A program made the position numbers and the translations under genes. A DNA stretch of 64,000 bases from Sclerotiophoma versabilis. Lineage: Eukaryota > Ascomycota > Dothideomycetes > Pleosporales > Didymellaceae. This document shows, piece by piece, positions 44,501 to 54,733 of this stretch (within the stretch, counting starts at the first letter, position 1; every line of letters begins with the position of its first letter). The notes below the pieces were generated by a model. That model was not told the DNA's origin, searched no databases, and worked only from the letters and a program-made list of their open reading frames with translations. Location: NCBI GenBank assembly GCA_012274445.1, contig JAAROD010000011.1:806001-870000 (forward strand), written 5' to 3'.

Positions 44501-44691
44501 TGCCAACGTGGTTTTTGCGACATGAGATGAGAACCACAATATAAGAAATTTCGCCAGTTGACTGCGGTACACTGCTGTATTGCTTAAGCGGAAGTGAAAA
44601 TTTTGATTCTCGATCGTTCGTGCGAGTCGAGCTCGGTTGTTCAAATCATCGCTGCAGACCACATGCAAGGAGTTATGTCGCATAGGTCACA
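41589..44691. other. 3.1-kb gene-poor stretch
   Basis: No intact gene. On the minus strand near 43720-43165 broken frames read KAEVESPFPISIGGRTVK and FSNLSQRFKSCFGDVTFSGP, which could be remnants of one decayed gene; I cannot name the family. A T-arm-like sequence at about 42998-43016 (minus) lacks a matching acceptor stem. Confidence 0.35.
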
Positions 44692-46428
44692 TCAGACAAT
44701 CCGGATATCCTCCTTTTTCAGACGCAAACTTTTGCATATAGCCAGACCCTTGCCATCTTCAAAGCCGTCAATAAAGCAGTCGCCGCAGATGAGACGATAT
44801 TGTTGCGGCTGATTGCTTGAAAGGTGATTGGCAGGGGCAAGGACAAACAGGCCTCGGCCACCAAGAAGGTAACATATCTTTGGATGTGGCCCAGAATAGT
44901 CAAAGTATGGGAATGTTAGAGCTAGCAGGTCTCTTTTGGTGAGAAATTCTCCCCAGAACTCTGTGTGCGGTTCTCGTACCTGCAGGTGGGCCTGACGTCC
45001 ATCACGCCATAAGTGCGATGTAAAGCTGTTTAGTTCGACAGTACGGCGACGTATCTGGTCTAAAGTCGAGTTGCTTGGGTTCTCCTCGCCGAAAAATTTT
45101 GTGTTCGCAGAAGGATCATTGGGGATCCTCGCAGTCCAGCCCGTTGATTCCCATGTTTCCACTAGATCATCCAAAACGTAACCTTCCAATATCAATGTAT
45201 CTCCACGAACATGAAACTTAGGCTTCTTCCATACAATGGGCCATATATTGTGTTGTAATCTCTCAAGCATTGGGATTGTCGAGGTCGACTCGAATGCAAG
45301 TCTACTCTTTGTACTCCAATTGGTGGCCCAAGATGGTATACCTCTGTTCACTCCTTGCTCGTTCCTCATCTGAGCAAGTATATCAAGATTACCTTCCTGT
45401 TGGATACTCCAAGTTACGAAGCGTTTATACACTTCACGTGGCGATAGTGCGTAGTCTACGGGAAAAGATGTCATAGGGCGCAGACTTTGCCGGGTGGTGA
45501 GGAACCCTCGGATCCCATAGATCATGTCTTGTTGCTTGCTGGCGTAACGACCTCTACACAGAAGAGCCACCTCGGATAACGGAACCGGAACGTCGGCGGA
45601 CTGCAACCACTGCCTAAGAGATAGTATCAGGTGTATACTCTCAAGTCCTTGCCAGGATCCTGCTTCGAGGCCGCCAGACAAGCTCTTCGCTTTGCAGATC
45701 GCATAGCATGTGGCCATATCTTCCCGGATCGCTCTCGATGCTGGCAATAATGACATGAACATGAGAGCTGTGGAAGCAAACAAATCCCACGACAAAGTAT
45801 CATTGTATAGATGAACGCACAGCCTCCGAGCGAGAGCTGCCTCTTGGACTACCCACATTCTCCCGAACCACGGGAAATGCAAGATTTCATGGAACGCTCC
45901 TCCCCAGAGAACAACATCTCTTTCCACTATGAAGGCTTGTGAAAGAGTCTGGTGGGAGGGCAAGGATGATACGACTTTTAATTTGTCATCGGTCCAGCGT
46001 ACTGCAGCGACAATAGCAACTGCCACAGCTTCGGCCACCTTGCCCTGGCAATCAAGCCAGATGACAGCCTGGTATGCTTCCTGATAGATGCGTCCCATCA
46101 ACTGCACCTGCTTGGCTTTCTCTTTTTCGTCTGTCTGATCGATGCACAAAGCGTCGATCCACAGCCGCCGGGCCCGATCCGGCAAACGAAGACTTCTCAG
46201 CATTCGAAAAACATTATAAGGAATTTGAACGATACGCGCATCAACGGAAATGTCACGAGAATCTCCTGCCGAGCTCCATGTGTACGAAAGCGCTTCCCAC
46301 AGTATATGGGGCGGTCTTGACTCTCTGTGAAGGTCGATAATATTGAAGGTGGAGGAGATTGGATCCGTCTCCATTCCAGGGTCCAGGACCAACACTCGTA
46401 TTTGTCTCTGTGGATCGAAGCTATCCAT
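44692..46428 (-). CDS. HET-domain (heterokaryon incompatibility) protein
   Basis: Single exon, 578 residues. The N-terminal HET domain (about residues 35-200) carries its signature motifs: PHILWEALSYTWSS, VDARIVQIPYNVFRMLRSLR, RRLWIDALCIDQTDEKEKAKQVQLMGRIY and AVIWLDC. The C-terminal two thirds follow the usual pattern of such proteins (ASKQQDMIYGIRGFL, DYALSPREVYKRFVTWSIQQ, ILAQ, GIPSWATNWS). HET proteins trigger cell death on non-self recognition after hyphal fusion, or act in other surveillance roles. The partner is unknown. The start codon is only about 150 bp from the edge of the transposon at 46576, so expression may be altered. Confidence 0.9.
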   Translation of the reverse strand: MDSFDPQRQIRVLVLDPGMETDPISSTFNIIDLHRESRPPHILWEALSYTWSSAGDSRDISVDARIVQIPYNVFRMLRSLRLPDRARRLWIDALCIDQTDEKEKAKQVQLMGRIYQEAYQAVIWLDCQGKVAEAVAVAIVAAVRWTDDKLKVVSSLPSHQTLSQAFIVERDVVLWGGAFHEILHFPWFGRMWVVQEAALARRLCVHLYNDTLSWDLFASTALMFMSLLPASRAIREDMATCYAICKAKSLSGGLEAGSWQGLESIHLILSLRQWLQSADVPVPLSEVALLCRGRYASKQQDMIYGIRGFLTTRQSLRPMTSFPVDYALSPREVYKRFVTWSIQQEGNLDILAQMRNEQGVNRGIPSWATNWSTKSRLAFESTSTIPMLERLQHNIWPIVWKKPKFHVRGDTLILEGYVLDDLVETWESTGWTARIPNDPSANTKFFGEENPSNSTLDQIRRRTVELNSFTSHLWRDGRQAHLQVREPHTEFWGEFLTKRDLLALTFPYFDYSGPHPKICYLLGGRGLFVLAPANHLSSNQPQQYRLICGDCFIDGFEDGKGLAICKSLRLKKEDIRIV

Positions 46429-46575
46429 GACGGAGCGATCGTCGCTCTACCGTCGTTGAAGAAGAAGCCACTGATCGAGCTTTTGCATCAGATCTGGGGC
46501 CAGAATGTAGGCAAGCTTGAACTCAACCAAGGCGGTGTTATTGATGAGGTTCGTTGCTTGGAAAGTGGGGTGGTA

Positions 46576-46619
46576 CCGTGTCCGTGCACCCAACGCGCGG
46601 AATCGGCCAACGCGCGGAA
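46576..46619 (+). repeat. left terminal inverted repeat
   Basis: 44 bp, identical to the complement of 54734-54777. Preceded by TA. Confidence 0.95.
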
Positions 46620-47785
46620 CACCATATCTGTGATACTTTTTCATCCCAACACAGCACAACAACGATGACAGGTATAAAAGAAGCAGTTGCAGAGGCAAAA
46701 TCTACTCCTTCTGGAGAGAAAACTCAGTGGACAAAGATAGCTGAAAAGCATGGTGTTGTTCGTTCTACTTTGACGCGCAAAGTGGAGCTTGGTACCCGTT
46801 CCCACCAAGAGGATACAGTAACGCGTCAAAACCTCAGCCCACAGGAGGAGGCAGAGCTTGCTAAGTACATAGATGAGCTTACTAAGCAACACTTGCCTCC
46901 TACAAGGGAGATGGTGAAGGAGTTTGCGTCCAGAATTGCTAGTATTCGCGTCTCTGATAGCTGGGTGTCTCGCTTCCTGCACCGTCACGACGATAAGCTC
47001 ACGTCTCAATGGACCACGTCTATAGATCGCAATCGCCACGCCGCCAATTCTGGGGATAAATACAAGCTGTACTATGACGCGCTACGCAACAAAATCAAGT
47101 TCTATAAGGTTAAGCCTGAGCACACATACAATATAGATAAGAAGGGATTTATGATTAGAGCAGTAGGTAGACAGAAGAGGATCTTTAGTAAGAGGTCATA
47201 GAAGAAGAAGCAGAACAAGCAGATGCTGCAGGACAGCAACCGCAAGTGGATAAGCCTTATAGCATGTGTGTGCGCTGATAGATCTGCTCTTCCTCCAGGC
47301 CTTACATACCCGGCTGAATCTCTAAACGTTCAGAGTACCTAGGTGGAGGATGTGAAGGTGGGAGATCATATAGCCTTCTTTGGCACATCTCAGAGTGGCT
47401 GGAGCAATGACGGTTTAGGCCTTGCATGGCTGCAACAGGTGTTTGATCGCTTTACTGCACCTAAAGCTCGAAGAAAGTTCCGCCTATTGCTATTAGATGG
47501 CTATGGGAGCCACCTGACAGAAGAGTTTTTGGAGTATTGCCACAGGCACAAGATTCTTGTGGGTATCTATCCACCTCACAGCACCCACACGCTTCAGCCG
47601 CTTGATGTGGTAATGTTTAAGCCTCTGAGTACAGCGTACTCAAAGAAGCTAGGAGAGCGCCTCTTTAGGCACAAAGGCCTGGTACCAGTGAAGAAGCCTG
47701 ACTTCTTCTTACTATTCTGGGAGGCCTGGGTGGCTAGCTTCACCAAATCGAATATACTCAGCTCCTTCGAGGCAGTGGGTGTGAG

Positions 47786-47798
47786 TCCATTCAACCCC
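47786..47798 (+). repeat. LINE target-site duplication, left copy
   Basis: TCCATTCAACCCC, repeated at 53854-53866 immediately after the LINE. Confidence 0.93.
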
Positions 47799-47945
47799 CA
47801 CCGAACACCAACTTTTTGATTTTTGGGTTACCTTTCTAGAGGCCCTAAAAATCCCAGCAACTGAACAAGCTCACTTCGCTGATTCAGGGAGTACCTCTAA
47901 CGTCCACCAAGCACCCTGCGCTGTAGCGCAAAGGAGCTTGCCAGG

Positions 47946-49601
47946 ATGGCAGAGTCTCCCTCCTCCCAGCACACAGGGTCCCCAGACTACGAGATCCCTC
48001 AGCAGCTGTATACACGCGCCCCAAGACGGCCCCAGGAGGACGTGCATCATCATGCACCCCTTCTGCGCAGCCAGAACCCCGGTGGGGGTGCTCCCAAACC
48101 TCGAGTCTCTGATGCTGTTCAACGCCACATCGCTGAGACTCAGAAAACTGCCCAGCTCTGGAACACTATCACTACGGCTTTTGCAACATTGGCAGACCAA
48201 CACGCAGCGAGTTACACTAACCCGCAAGAAGCCAAGATTGCTGAGGAACTGCAGCAGAGAGTTATCCAGGCTCTAACCTCTCTCAATCTAAGCAACTCTC
48301 CTTCTAGCTCTCGCTGGAGCAGTGACACCAGTCACAGCAACCCCAGGAGCCAAGAGTCGGGACGCCGCTCTTGGGCGGACGTAGCCAGAGACCCCCAAAA
48401 CTCAGATAGGGGTGGCAACCAACCCCTGAACCCTGCTAGGTCTCGGCCTAGCCCGCCAGCTAAGCCAAAAGAAGACAATCGAATCTTCATATCCATCTCT
48501 AACCCAGCAACACGACTGCGACAACCCTCACCCTTTGCAGTGAGGCAGGCAATTTGCAAAAGCATAGAAGGAATCACCCTTAGAGACATACCTACGGCAT
48601 CACCAATCAACACAGGCTGGGCGATTACCCCAGCAAACCAGAGAATTCGGGAGCAACTCCTAACTCAAGAAAACCAGGGACTTCTAGTAAGGACGCTAGA
48701 CGGAGACGCGGTGAGGATCCCAGAACACTGGATCAACTACGCGGTACAAGGAGTACCCAGCTCTTTCCGGGCCCTCGACGGCACAGAACTACCGACCACT
48801 ACCCAGCTGGTAGAGGAAGAGGTCTACTCGCAAACAGGCAAGCAGCCAGTCAGCTGCAGGACCTCACGGCATGGGGCGAATCAGAATGGCCTCACTACCT
48901 GGATTGTTTCATACAAAGAGCCAGTCCGTTCGTTCCAGCTCTTTGGCACCAGCCAGTTTTCAAAGAAGATCCACAAACACCCAACCATACAGCGACATAA
49001 CCCAGGCTGCCAGGGCTACTGCAACGCTGCCCGCTGTACCCGAGTAGCCCGCTGTGCACAGTGCGGTGACCGTACGGATAGACACCAAGGACAGTACGGG
49101 GACAGTTGCCCCCACAAAGCTGTGTGTGCTAACTGTCACGGCCCTCATCCAGCTGGCCACTCTAACTGCCCTGCTGCCCCTCGTCGGGTTCGTGGACACA
49201 TCATCAAGCCCACAAAGACTGAGATAAAGGCTATCCGTCGCGCAGGCAAGATAGCACAGCAACACCTCTACAGGACAGTTGAAGAGAGCCGTAGACAGGC
49301 TACACTTCAGCCTGAGACTACTCCCTTAGAGGCATCAGAGACAGAGCCTCCCCGCCCTTCCACCCAGAGGCAAGTTGGAGAGGGCAGGGCTTCACTTCCT
49401 ACAACTGCTGCCTCCTACACATCCTCTTCTACTGCGAGCAGAGAAAAGAGACCAAGGCGGGCGGCCACAGGCCAGAGAAACCTTAATGTAGGACAACTGT
49501 CTGCCGGCAGCATTCGTCCACAACCAACTATCCACACTGACCCGTCCACCTCGGAGAGAGAAGACGCCAGCATGAGCGATGACCCGCCATCATCATGCTA
49601 G
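47946..49601 (+). CDS. LINE ORF1 (nucleic-acid-binding, zinc-knuckle protein)
   Basis: 551 residues from ATG 47946 (MAESPSSQHTGSP). The N-terminal third is Ser/Pro/Arg-rich, followed by a folded part with NRIFISISNPATRLRQPSPF and FRALDGTELPTTTQL. The C-terminal half has cysteine clusters at about residues 355-415 (CNAARCTRVARCAQCGDRTD and CANCHGPHPAGHSNC), the CCHC-type knuckles that bind the element's RNA. A Ser/Thr/Arg-rich tail ends the protein. It overlaps ORF2 by 7 nt (ATGCTAG), so ORF2 is probably translated by termination-reinitiation. Confidence 0.92.
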   Translation: MAESPSSQHTGSPDYEIPQQLYTRAPRRPQEDVHHHAPLLRSQNPGGGAPKPRVSDAVQRHIAETQKTAQLWNTITTAFATLADQHAASYTNPQEAKIAEELQQRVIQALTSLNLSNSPSSSRWSSDTSHSNPRSQESGRRSWADVARDPQNSDRGGNQPLNPARSRPSPPAKPKEDNRIFISISNPATRLRQPSPFAVRQAICKSIEGITLRDIPTASPINTGWAITPANQRIREQLLTQENQGLLVRTLDGDAVRIPEHWINYAVQGVPSSFRALDGTELPTTTQLVEEEVYSQTGKQPVSCRTSRHGANQNGLTTWIVSYKEPVRSFQLFGTSQFSKKIHKHPTIQRHNPGCQGYCNAARCTRVARCAQCGDRTDRHQGQYGDSCPHKAVCANCHGPHPAGHSNCPAAPRRVRGHIIKPTKTEIKAIRRAGKIAQQHLYRTVEESRRQATLQPETTPLEASETEPPRPSTQRQVGEGRASLPTTAASYTSSSTASREKRPRRAATGQRNLNVGQLSAGSIRPQPTIHTDPSTSEREDASMSDDPPSSC

Positions 49602-52600
49602 AACACCCCCACAACACCCTAGCCTACGACAGGCATCAACAGCCCAGCCCACCAAGCAAACAACTTCGTGTATGCTGGGCCAATGTTAGCAGGAGCTCAC
49701 CTTGGCACATCACAATACTAGAGGCGGCTTTTCAGAAGGGCATAGATGTTGTGTGTGTTCAAGAGCCTTTTACATGTGCTAACTCCAGAACTTCTACACA
49801 CCCTGGCTTTACACACCTAGCACCTATCAGCACATGGGACAACCCTAATACGCCAGGATCAGCCCGCCCTAGGGTAATGACATACATCCGCAAAGGACAC
49901 CGCCTACGATACCAGGCTAGAGAGAGCCTCCACCACCCAGACATGCTCTGGGCTGTAGTAAATGGAGTGGCGATACTTAACTGTTACAGACAACCACACA
50001 CCCCGCACGTTATTCAGTACGTCACACATCTTATACCTCCTCAACTCTGCCTTGTGGGAGGAGACTTTAATGCTAGACATGAATCCTTTGAGCCTACCAT
50101 CACTGCAGCCAACGGAGGTGTGGAGCTAGCCGGATGGGCTGCTAGCGCTTCTATGGACTACATCGGTGTGCCAGGGCAGCCAACACACTGCGCTGGCCAC
50201 GTCCTTGACCTTACCTTCTCTAACATCCCATTCGCCCACTCTGCTGTTGATGCTAGCATGCACAGCGGCTCAGACCACGAGACAATAGTAACTTTTGTGC
50301 CTCTCTCCACTCCAGGCACTCCGCACCTAGAACAGCACCACTACAGAGTCCCAGAGGCAAGCCTACCTAAGTTTACTGGGCTAGTAGAAATAGGTGTCCA
50401 AAACATCCCAGACCCGCTTGCAACACAGGATACAGGACAACTAGATGAATGCGTCACGCTGCTCACAGAGACTATACAGCACTCCGTTCAGACAGCAGGC
50501 AAGCTCAACCGCAAGGAAGGCCGCGCTGCACCATGGTGGACCAAGGAGTGCAAGACTGCCTACCAGACCTACAAGCATGCTAGACAGCTCTGCTCTGACA
50601 GTCTACAGGAAGAGAGACAGGCCTTCAAGACTACAGTCCGACAGGCGAAAAGGCAGTACTGGAGGCATGTCATTGACAACGCCAAGGACGATAAGGACCT
50701 GTTCAAGATCATTGCCTGGCACAAGCTCACACCAGAGAACCAGGACAGTCCTCTCATTGTCAACAACAGGACAATATCAGACCCCCTAGAGAAGGCAGAG
50801 GCCCTTCGAGAAGAAGTCCTCAACCGGTACACAGCAGAGGATGACCTTGGGCACTGCCCAGACCAGGAGAACGCAGACACCCTCCCATGGAGCACACACA
50901 TCTCACTAGAGGAAGCTGAACGAAACACGGTAGGGGTCTCAAGCACCTCACCAGGCACTGATCGCTCTACTGTGCGACTACTCCGCGCCTGCTGGGCTCA
51001 GGCTGGGGAGCTCGTACGAAGGATCTTTCAGCGATGCCTTGAGCTCAACCACTTCCCAGCACAGTGGAAGCTCGCTGAGGTAGCCATGATACCTAAGGCA
51101 GGGAAGACAGACCGAACATCACCGCGCTCCTGGAGACCTATAGCGCTTCTCTCCTGCATTGGGAAGGGACTCGAACGAACAGTGGCTAGACGAATTGCAT
51201 GGACCGCCATGACACACAAGATCCTCAGCCCCCAGCATGGCGGCGCGCTTCCAAAGCGCTCTGCAACTGACCTCACTGCAGCGTTCACCCACGACACTGA
51301 AGCCGCATGGGTACTTGGAAAACATGTCACTATGGTCACCCTTGATGTCCAAGGCGCCTTTGACGCGCTCCTCAAGAACCGCCTGCTACACCGTATGGCC
51401 CAGCAGGGCTGGTCACAAAGGACCATACTCTTTGTAGACTCATTCCTCACTGACCGGAGGGTCCAAGTTCGCCTTGGCCAGGTCACCACCCCTAGCTACC
51501 CTGTCGCCTGTGGCACACCCCAAGGGTCGCCTCTCTCTCCTGTCCTGTACACGCTGTATCTAGCTGAGCTACTATCCATGGATACAGAACGGAGGTTTGG
51601 ATACGCAGACGACATATGTCTATACCGGGCTTCACACTCTATGGACGACAACGTTGAGCTCCTAGCATCAGACCTGAGGCAGATCAGAGCATGGGGAGAG
51701 GCCAACAAGGTCACTTTTGCTCCAGAAAAGCAGGAAATGATCCACCTGACCAGACAGCGGAGCAGCTATGCCCCTCCCTGTGTGGTAGATGAGCAGCTCA
51801 CAATCCACCCTATCCTCCCAGGCGGAGAGCACAGCCAGCCAGCCCTGCGTTGGTTAGGAGTGTGGTTCGACCGCAGACTCACCTTTAGACGACATGTAGC
51901 CGCGCGCACTGCAAAAGCTGCCAAGGTAGCCTATCACATTCGCAGTCTGGCTAGGACTACCTATGGACCACCAGCCGGCTCCCTCCGCAAGGCTACTATT
52001 GCCTGTGTGTACCCATCGCTCCTATATGGGACCGAGTGCTGGTACAGAGGCCGCACCAAACAACCGCATACACTTAAGCCAGACAGGCCACAAGAGGTCA
52101 GCGCCTATGTTGGATGGCACGTGGCTGCTATAGACAAGACACTGGCTATAGCAGCACGGGGCATTCTACCAGCGTGGAGAACAACCCCTACAGCTGCACT
52201 CTTCCGAGATGCTGGACTGCTACCAGCAGCAGTAGCACTAGAGCAAGCTAAACTCAGATTTGCAACCCATCTACGCACCACAGATGCAGAACACCCCCTT
52301 ACTAGACGCACATCGGTACATGTAGTAAACAGGGGCGTAAAAACTGGACAACCCCAGCGAGTCAAGACTAAAGTCCAACAGATGGCATCTCTTCTACCAG
52401 AGATTCCTAGGACTACACTCATAGCCCCTCACTACTCGACTGGCTGCCGAACAGACCCGACGCTCGGCATAGACAAGAAGACTGCAGCTAAGGCTTTCAA
52501 CCAATGGTGGGCCCAGCTCTCACCACTAGATGTCACTATCTTCTCAGATGGCTCTGAACAGTACACCAAGGAAGGAGAAAAGCGGGTCACCTACGGCTTT

Positions 52601-53428
52601 GCAGTGTATCAAGACGGAAAACAACTCCAGACTGGACGCGGATCACTCCACCCTACCTCACACGTCTTTGACGCTGAGGCAATAGGAGCGTGGAGAGGCC
52701 TCCAGCATACTATAAGACAACCAGCGCTTCGCACCCGCCGAATCTGGCTGTGCATAGACAGCACCTCAGTAATTTGGTGCCTTAGGGGCGACGCACCCCC
52801 TACCTCTCAATGGGCCTTTCTGGAGTGCCATGGTGCCATGGAGACACACGACGTCTCTATCAAATGGGCCCCGGGACACCTAGGCATCGAAGGGAACGAG
52901 GCAGCAGACAGACTAGCCAACCTAGAAGCCCAGCACCCATCACCCGCAACTGGAAAAGCTGCCATGCCTACACTCTCGGGCAACAAGTCAGTCGCCCGCA
53001 AGATACTACGGCACACACAACAGACCTGGTGGTCTGACAGGAAGACTAAGCTCTCAAAATGGTACAAGAGCTGGGACTTGGACTATGCGCCACGCAGCAG
53101 TCCAAAGGAGCTAGACCTACCAAGAGCCACCTTAGCCAGGCTACTCTCTATCCGATCTAGACATGGGGATTTCGCCTGGTATCATCGAAAGTACAGCCAC
53201 AAGGATGCAAACCTCACCTGCTCATGCGGACAGGACAAGACACCAGAGCACCTCGCGCTCTGCCGCAAGACCCTAGGGAGCTTTAGCAGATGGCCACTTC
53301 GACCACCTATACCGCCGTCCAGCCAGGCCGATGGCCTAGCGTACACTGCAGTACTAATAAGGGAGCCAGAGGCCTTTGAAGCCTTTGTCAAACTTTCACA
53401 GTACTACACCAAGATCTGCCCCCGCTAG
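49595..53428 (+). CDS. LINE ORF2 (AP-endonuclease, reverse transcriptase, RNase H)
   Basis: 1,277 residues, uninterrupted. The endonuclease domain comes first: VQEPFT, CLVGGDFNARHESFE and HSGSDHETIV, with the usual catalytic Glu, Asp/Asn and His. The reverse transcriptase carries SWRPIALLSCIGKGLER, GTPQGSPLSPVLYTLYLAEL and the catalytic FGYADDICLY (Tyr670-Ala-Asp672-Asp673). RNase H follows: TIFSDGSEQYT (Asp985), HVFDAEAIGAWRGL, WLCIDSTSVIWCL and APGHLGIEGNEAADRLAN. A C-terminal CSCGQDKTPEHLALC finger closes the protein. All key residues are present, so the element may be active. It works by nicking the target and priming reverse transcription there. Confidence 0.95.
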   Translation: MLEHPHNTLAYDRHQQPSPPSKQLRVCWANVSRSSPWHITILEAAFQKGIDVVCVQEPFTCANSRTSTHPGFTHLAPISTWDNPNTPGSARPRVMTYIRKGHRLRYQARESLHHPDMLWAVVNGVAILNCYRQPHTPHVIQYVTHLIPPQLCLVGGDFNARHESFEPTITAANGGVELAGWAASASMDYIGVPGQPTHCAGHVLDLTFSNIPFAHSAVDASMHSGSDHETIVTFVPLSTPGTPHLEQHHYRVPEASLPKFTGLVEIGVQNIPDPLATQDTGQLDECVTLLTETIQHSVQTAGKLNRKEGRAAPWWTKECKTAYQTYKHARQLCSDSLQEERQAFKTTVRQAKRQYWRHVIDNAKDDKDLFKIIAWHKLTPENQDSPLIVNNRTISDPLEKAEALREEVLNRYTAEDDLGHCPDQENADTLPWSTHISLEEAERNTVGVSSTSPGTDRSTVRLLRACWAQAGELVRRIFQRCLELNHFPAQWKLAEVAMIPKAGKTDRTSPRSWRPIALLSCIGKGLERTVARRIAWTAMTHKILSPQHGGALPKRSATDLTAAFTHDTEAAWVLGKHVTMVTLDVQGAFDALLKNRLLHRMAQQGWSQRTILFVDSFLTDRRVQVRLGQVTTPSYPVACGTPQGSPLSPVLYTLYLAELLSMDTERRFGYADDICLYRASHSMDDNVELLASDLRQIRAWGEANKVTFAPEKQEMIHLTRQRSSYAPPCVVDEQLTIHPILPGGEHSQPALRWLGVWFDRRLTFRRHVAARTAKAAKVAYHIRSLARTTYGPPAGSLRKATIACVYPSLLYGTECWYRGRTKQPHTLKPDRPQEVSAYVGWHVAAIDKTLAIAARGILPAWRTTPTAALFRDAGLLPAAVALEQAKLRFATHLRTTDAEHPLTRRTSVHVVNRGVKTGQPQRVKTKVQQMASLLPEIPRTTLIAPHYSTGCRTDPTLGIDKKTAAKAFNQWWAQLSPLDVTIFSDGSEQYTKEGEKRVTYGFAVYQDGKQLQTGRGSLHPTSHVFDAEAIGAWRGLQHTIRQPALRTRRIWLCIDSTSVIWCLRGDAPPTSQWAFLECHGAMETHDVSIKWAPGHLGIEGNEAADRLANLEAQHPSPATGKAAMPTLSGNKSVARKILRHTQQTWWSDRKTKLSKWYKSWDLDYAPRSSPKELDLPRATLARLLSIRSRHGDFAWYHRKYSHKDANLTCSCGQDKTPEHLALCRKTLGSFSRWPLRPPIPPSSQADGLAYTAVLIREPEAFEAFVKLSQYYTKICPR

Positions 53429-53853
53429 CTCTTGCAGTCCTGCAACAGCAGCAAGCAATGCAGCACCTAGCAGTGGTAGGTCCAGCACAACAGCTGCAGT
53501 ACTCCCCACCCGTCTACCTCTCTTACCCTTTCCCCTCACCCCTCCTCCCCCCTCTCCCTACGCGCACACATACATACTCACCCTCTCTCTCTCTCTTGGC
53601 ACATAGATGCCTCAAAATGCAAGGAAATCACCTTATTGTACACACATCGCTCAGCCTCTCCAACTGGACGGGGAGCTGTAGTTCTGAAATGGTAGCAATA
53701 CCCGCGCAGGCAAGAAATGCTTTCTAAGGTAGTGTGTCAGCACTGTAATTCCATAGCTTAGCACGTCGTATATGCCCTTCGGGAGGCGAGATGGCGGACT
53801 TAATCCCCATCAACAGACGTAAAATGAATACCAACCAACCAACCAACCAACCA
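53429..53853 (+). other. LINE 3' untranslated region and (CCAA)n tail
   Basis: Pyrimidine-rich tract with CTCTCTCTCT-type runs (about 53510-53605), ending in repeated CCAA units (53831-53853) directly before the target duplication. Tetranucleotide tails in place of poly(A) are known for some LINEs. Confidence 0.8.
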
Positions 53854-53866
53854 TCCATTCAACCCC
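53854..53866 (+). repeat. LINE target-site duplication, right copy
   Basis: TCCATTCAACCCC. Removing the LINE and one copy restores the transposase frame across the junction. Confidence 0.93.
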
Positions 53867-54733
53867 AACGTTATACTCGATAGATTTGTAGATAGCGACT
53901 CTGAGACTACAGGAGATAGCGACTCTGATGCTCCTATCTATGAAGGAGAACAGTGGAGGCTTTTGGACCGAGTAGCAAGACGTGCGTTAAGGGATGCAAC
54001 AGAGAAGGACGCATCAACCATACGGCAATCGCTCCACTACTTTGCTATCCAAAACACCCTTCTAAGGAGCGAAAATGAAGGTCTTATAGACGCTCTTACT
54101 ACCAAAAGAAAGCGAGAGAAGCAAGGCAAGCCTCTGGCTCTGCTACAACACTATGAGTACTAGGGACCATACATGATGTGGACTCCTCGCTCCTTCCGAG
54201 AAGCGCGCACACAGATGAGGATAGCAAAGCGTGAGGCAGAGGAGGAGGAGCTTCAAAAGAAAGAGGCAAGAAAGCTAAAGGCGGCTGCTACAGCTTACAA
54301 CAAGCAAATTGCCGAAGAGAAGCGCCGGAAGGCAGCAAAGGAGAAGGAAGAGCGAGAGAGGAAGCGTGCAGAAGAGCGCCAGGCTATCAATGCGCGCAAA
54401 GCTGAGAGAGAAGGCAAGAAACAGGAGCGCATTTCTTAAAAAGCATTACAAACTGCTCAAAAAGGCAAGCGCAAGGCCTTACAGCAACAAGAAGTTAGGA
54501 AGAGGCCAAAACGTGGTTCTACAGCCGTGCAGAGTGGTGGTGTTGCTCATGAGCCGCCCTTAGCACCTGCACCTACAGTGAACAGCCGCGGTCGTAGAAT
54601 ACTTCAGCCACGTAAGTTTTGGTAGCAACTTCTGTCGCATAGGTCTATAGATCACTCTACAAAAAAAACTAGTTATAACAGCTGTTGTATGTGGCTCTAC
54701 AGCCTCAAGTTTGCTGGTGATGGTTAGGGCCGA

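Larger units (their letters stand above)
47799..53853 (+). mobile_element. full-length non-LTR retrotransposon (LINE, Tad1/I-type) inserted in the transposase gene
   Basis: 6,055 bp bounded by a 13-bp target-site duplication. It has a 5' untranslated region of about 147 bp, ORF1 (47946-49601) and ORF2 (49595-53428), both uninterrupted. A pyrimidine-rich 3' untranslated region follows, ending in a short (CCAA)n tail. The endonuclease, reverse transcriptase and RNase H domains in ORF2 match the fungal Tad1 clade and related I-type LINEs. Intact frames and a perfect duplication suggest a recent insertion. Confidence 0.95.
46665..54625 (+). pseudogene. Fot1/pogo-type transposase, split by the LINE and by four stops
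   Basis: The frame starts at ATG 46665 (MTGIKEAVAEAKS) with a CENP-B-like helix-turn-helix (WTKIAEKHGVVRSTLTRKV) and a second DNA-binding part (LPPTREMVKEFASRIA, VSDSWVSRFLHRH). The DDE core shows YNIDKKGFM, FRLLLLDGYGSHLTEEF and YPPHSTHTLQPLDVVMFKPL. The LINE interrupts it after VGVSPFNP; the frame resumes with VILDRFVDSDSE at 53867, exactly in phase, and goes on to a charged coiled-coil tail and ILQPRKFW. In-frame stops at 47199-47201 (TAG), 47340-47342 (TAG), 54161-54163 (TAG) and 54437-54439 (TAA) make it non-functional. Confidence 0.9.

Noticed and set aside
53833..53853. (CCAA)n as an independent microsatellite
   Set aside because: It abuts the right target duplication precisely, so it is the LINE tail.
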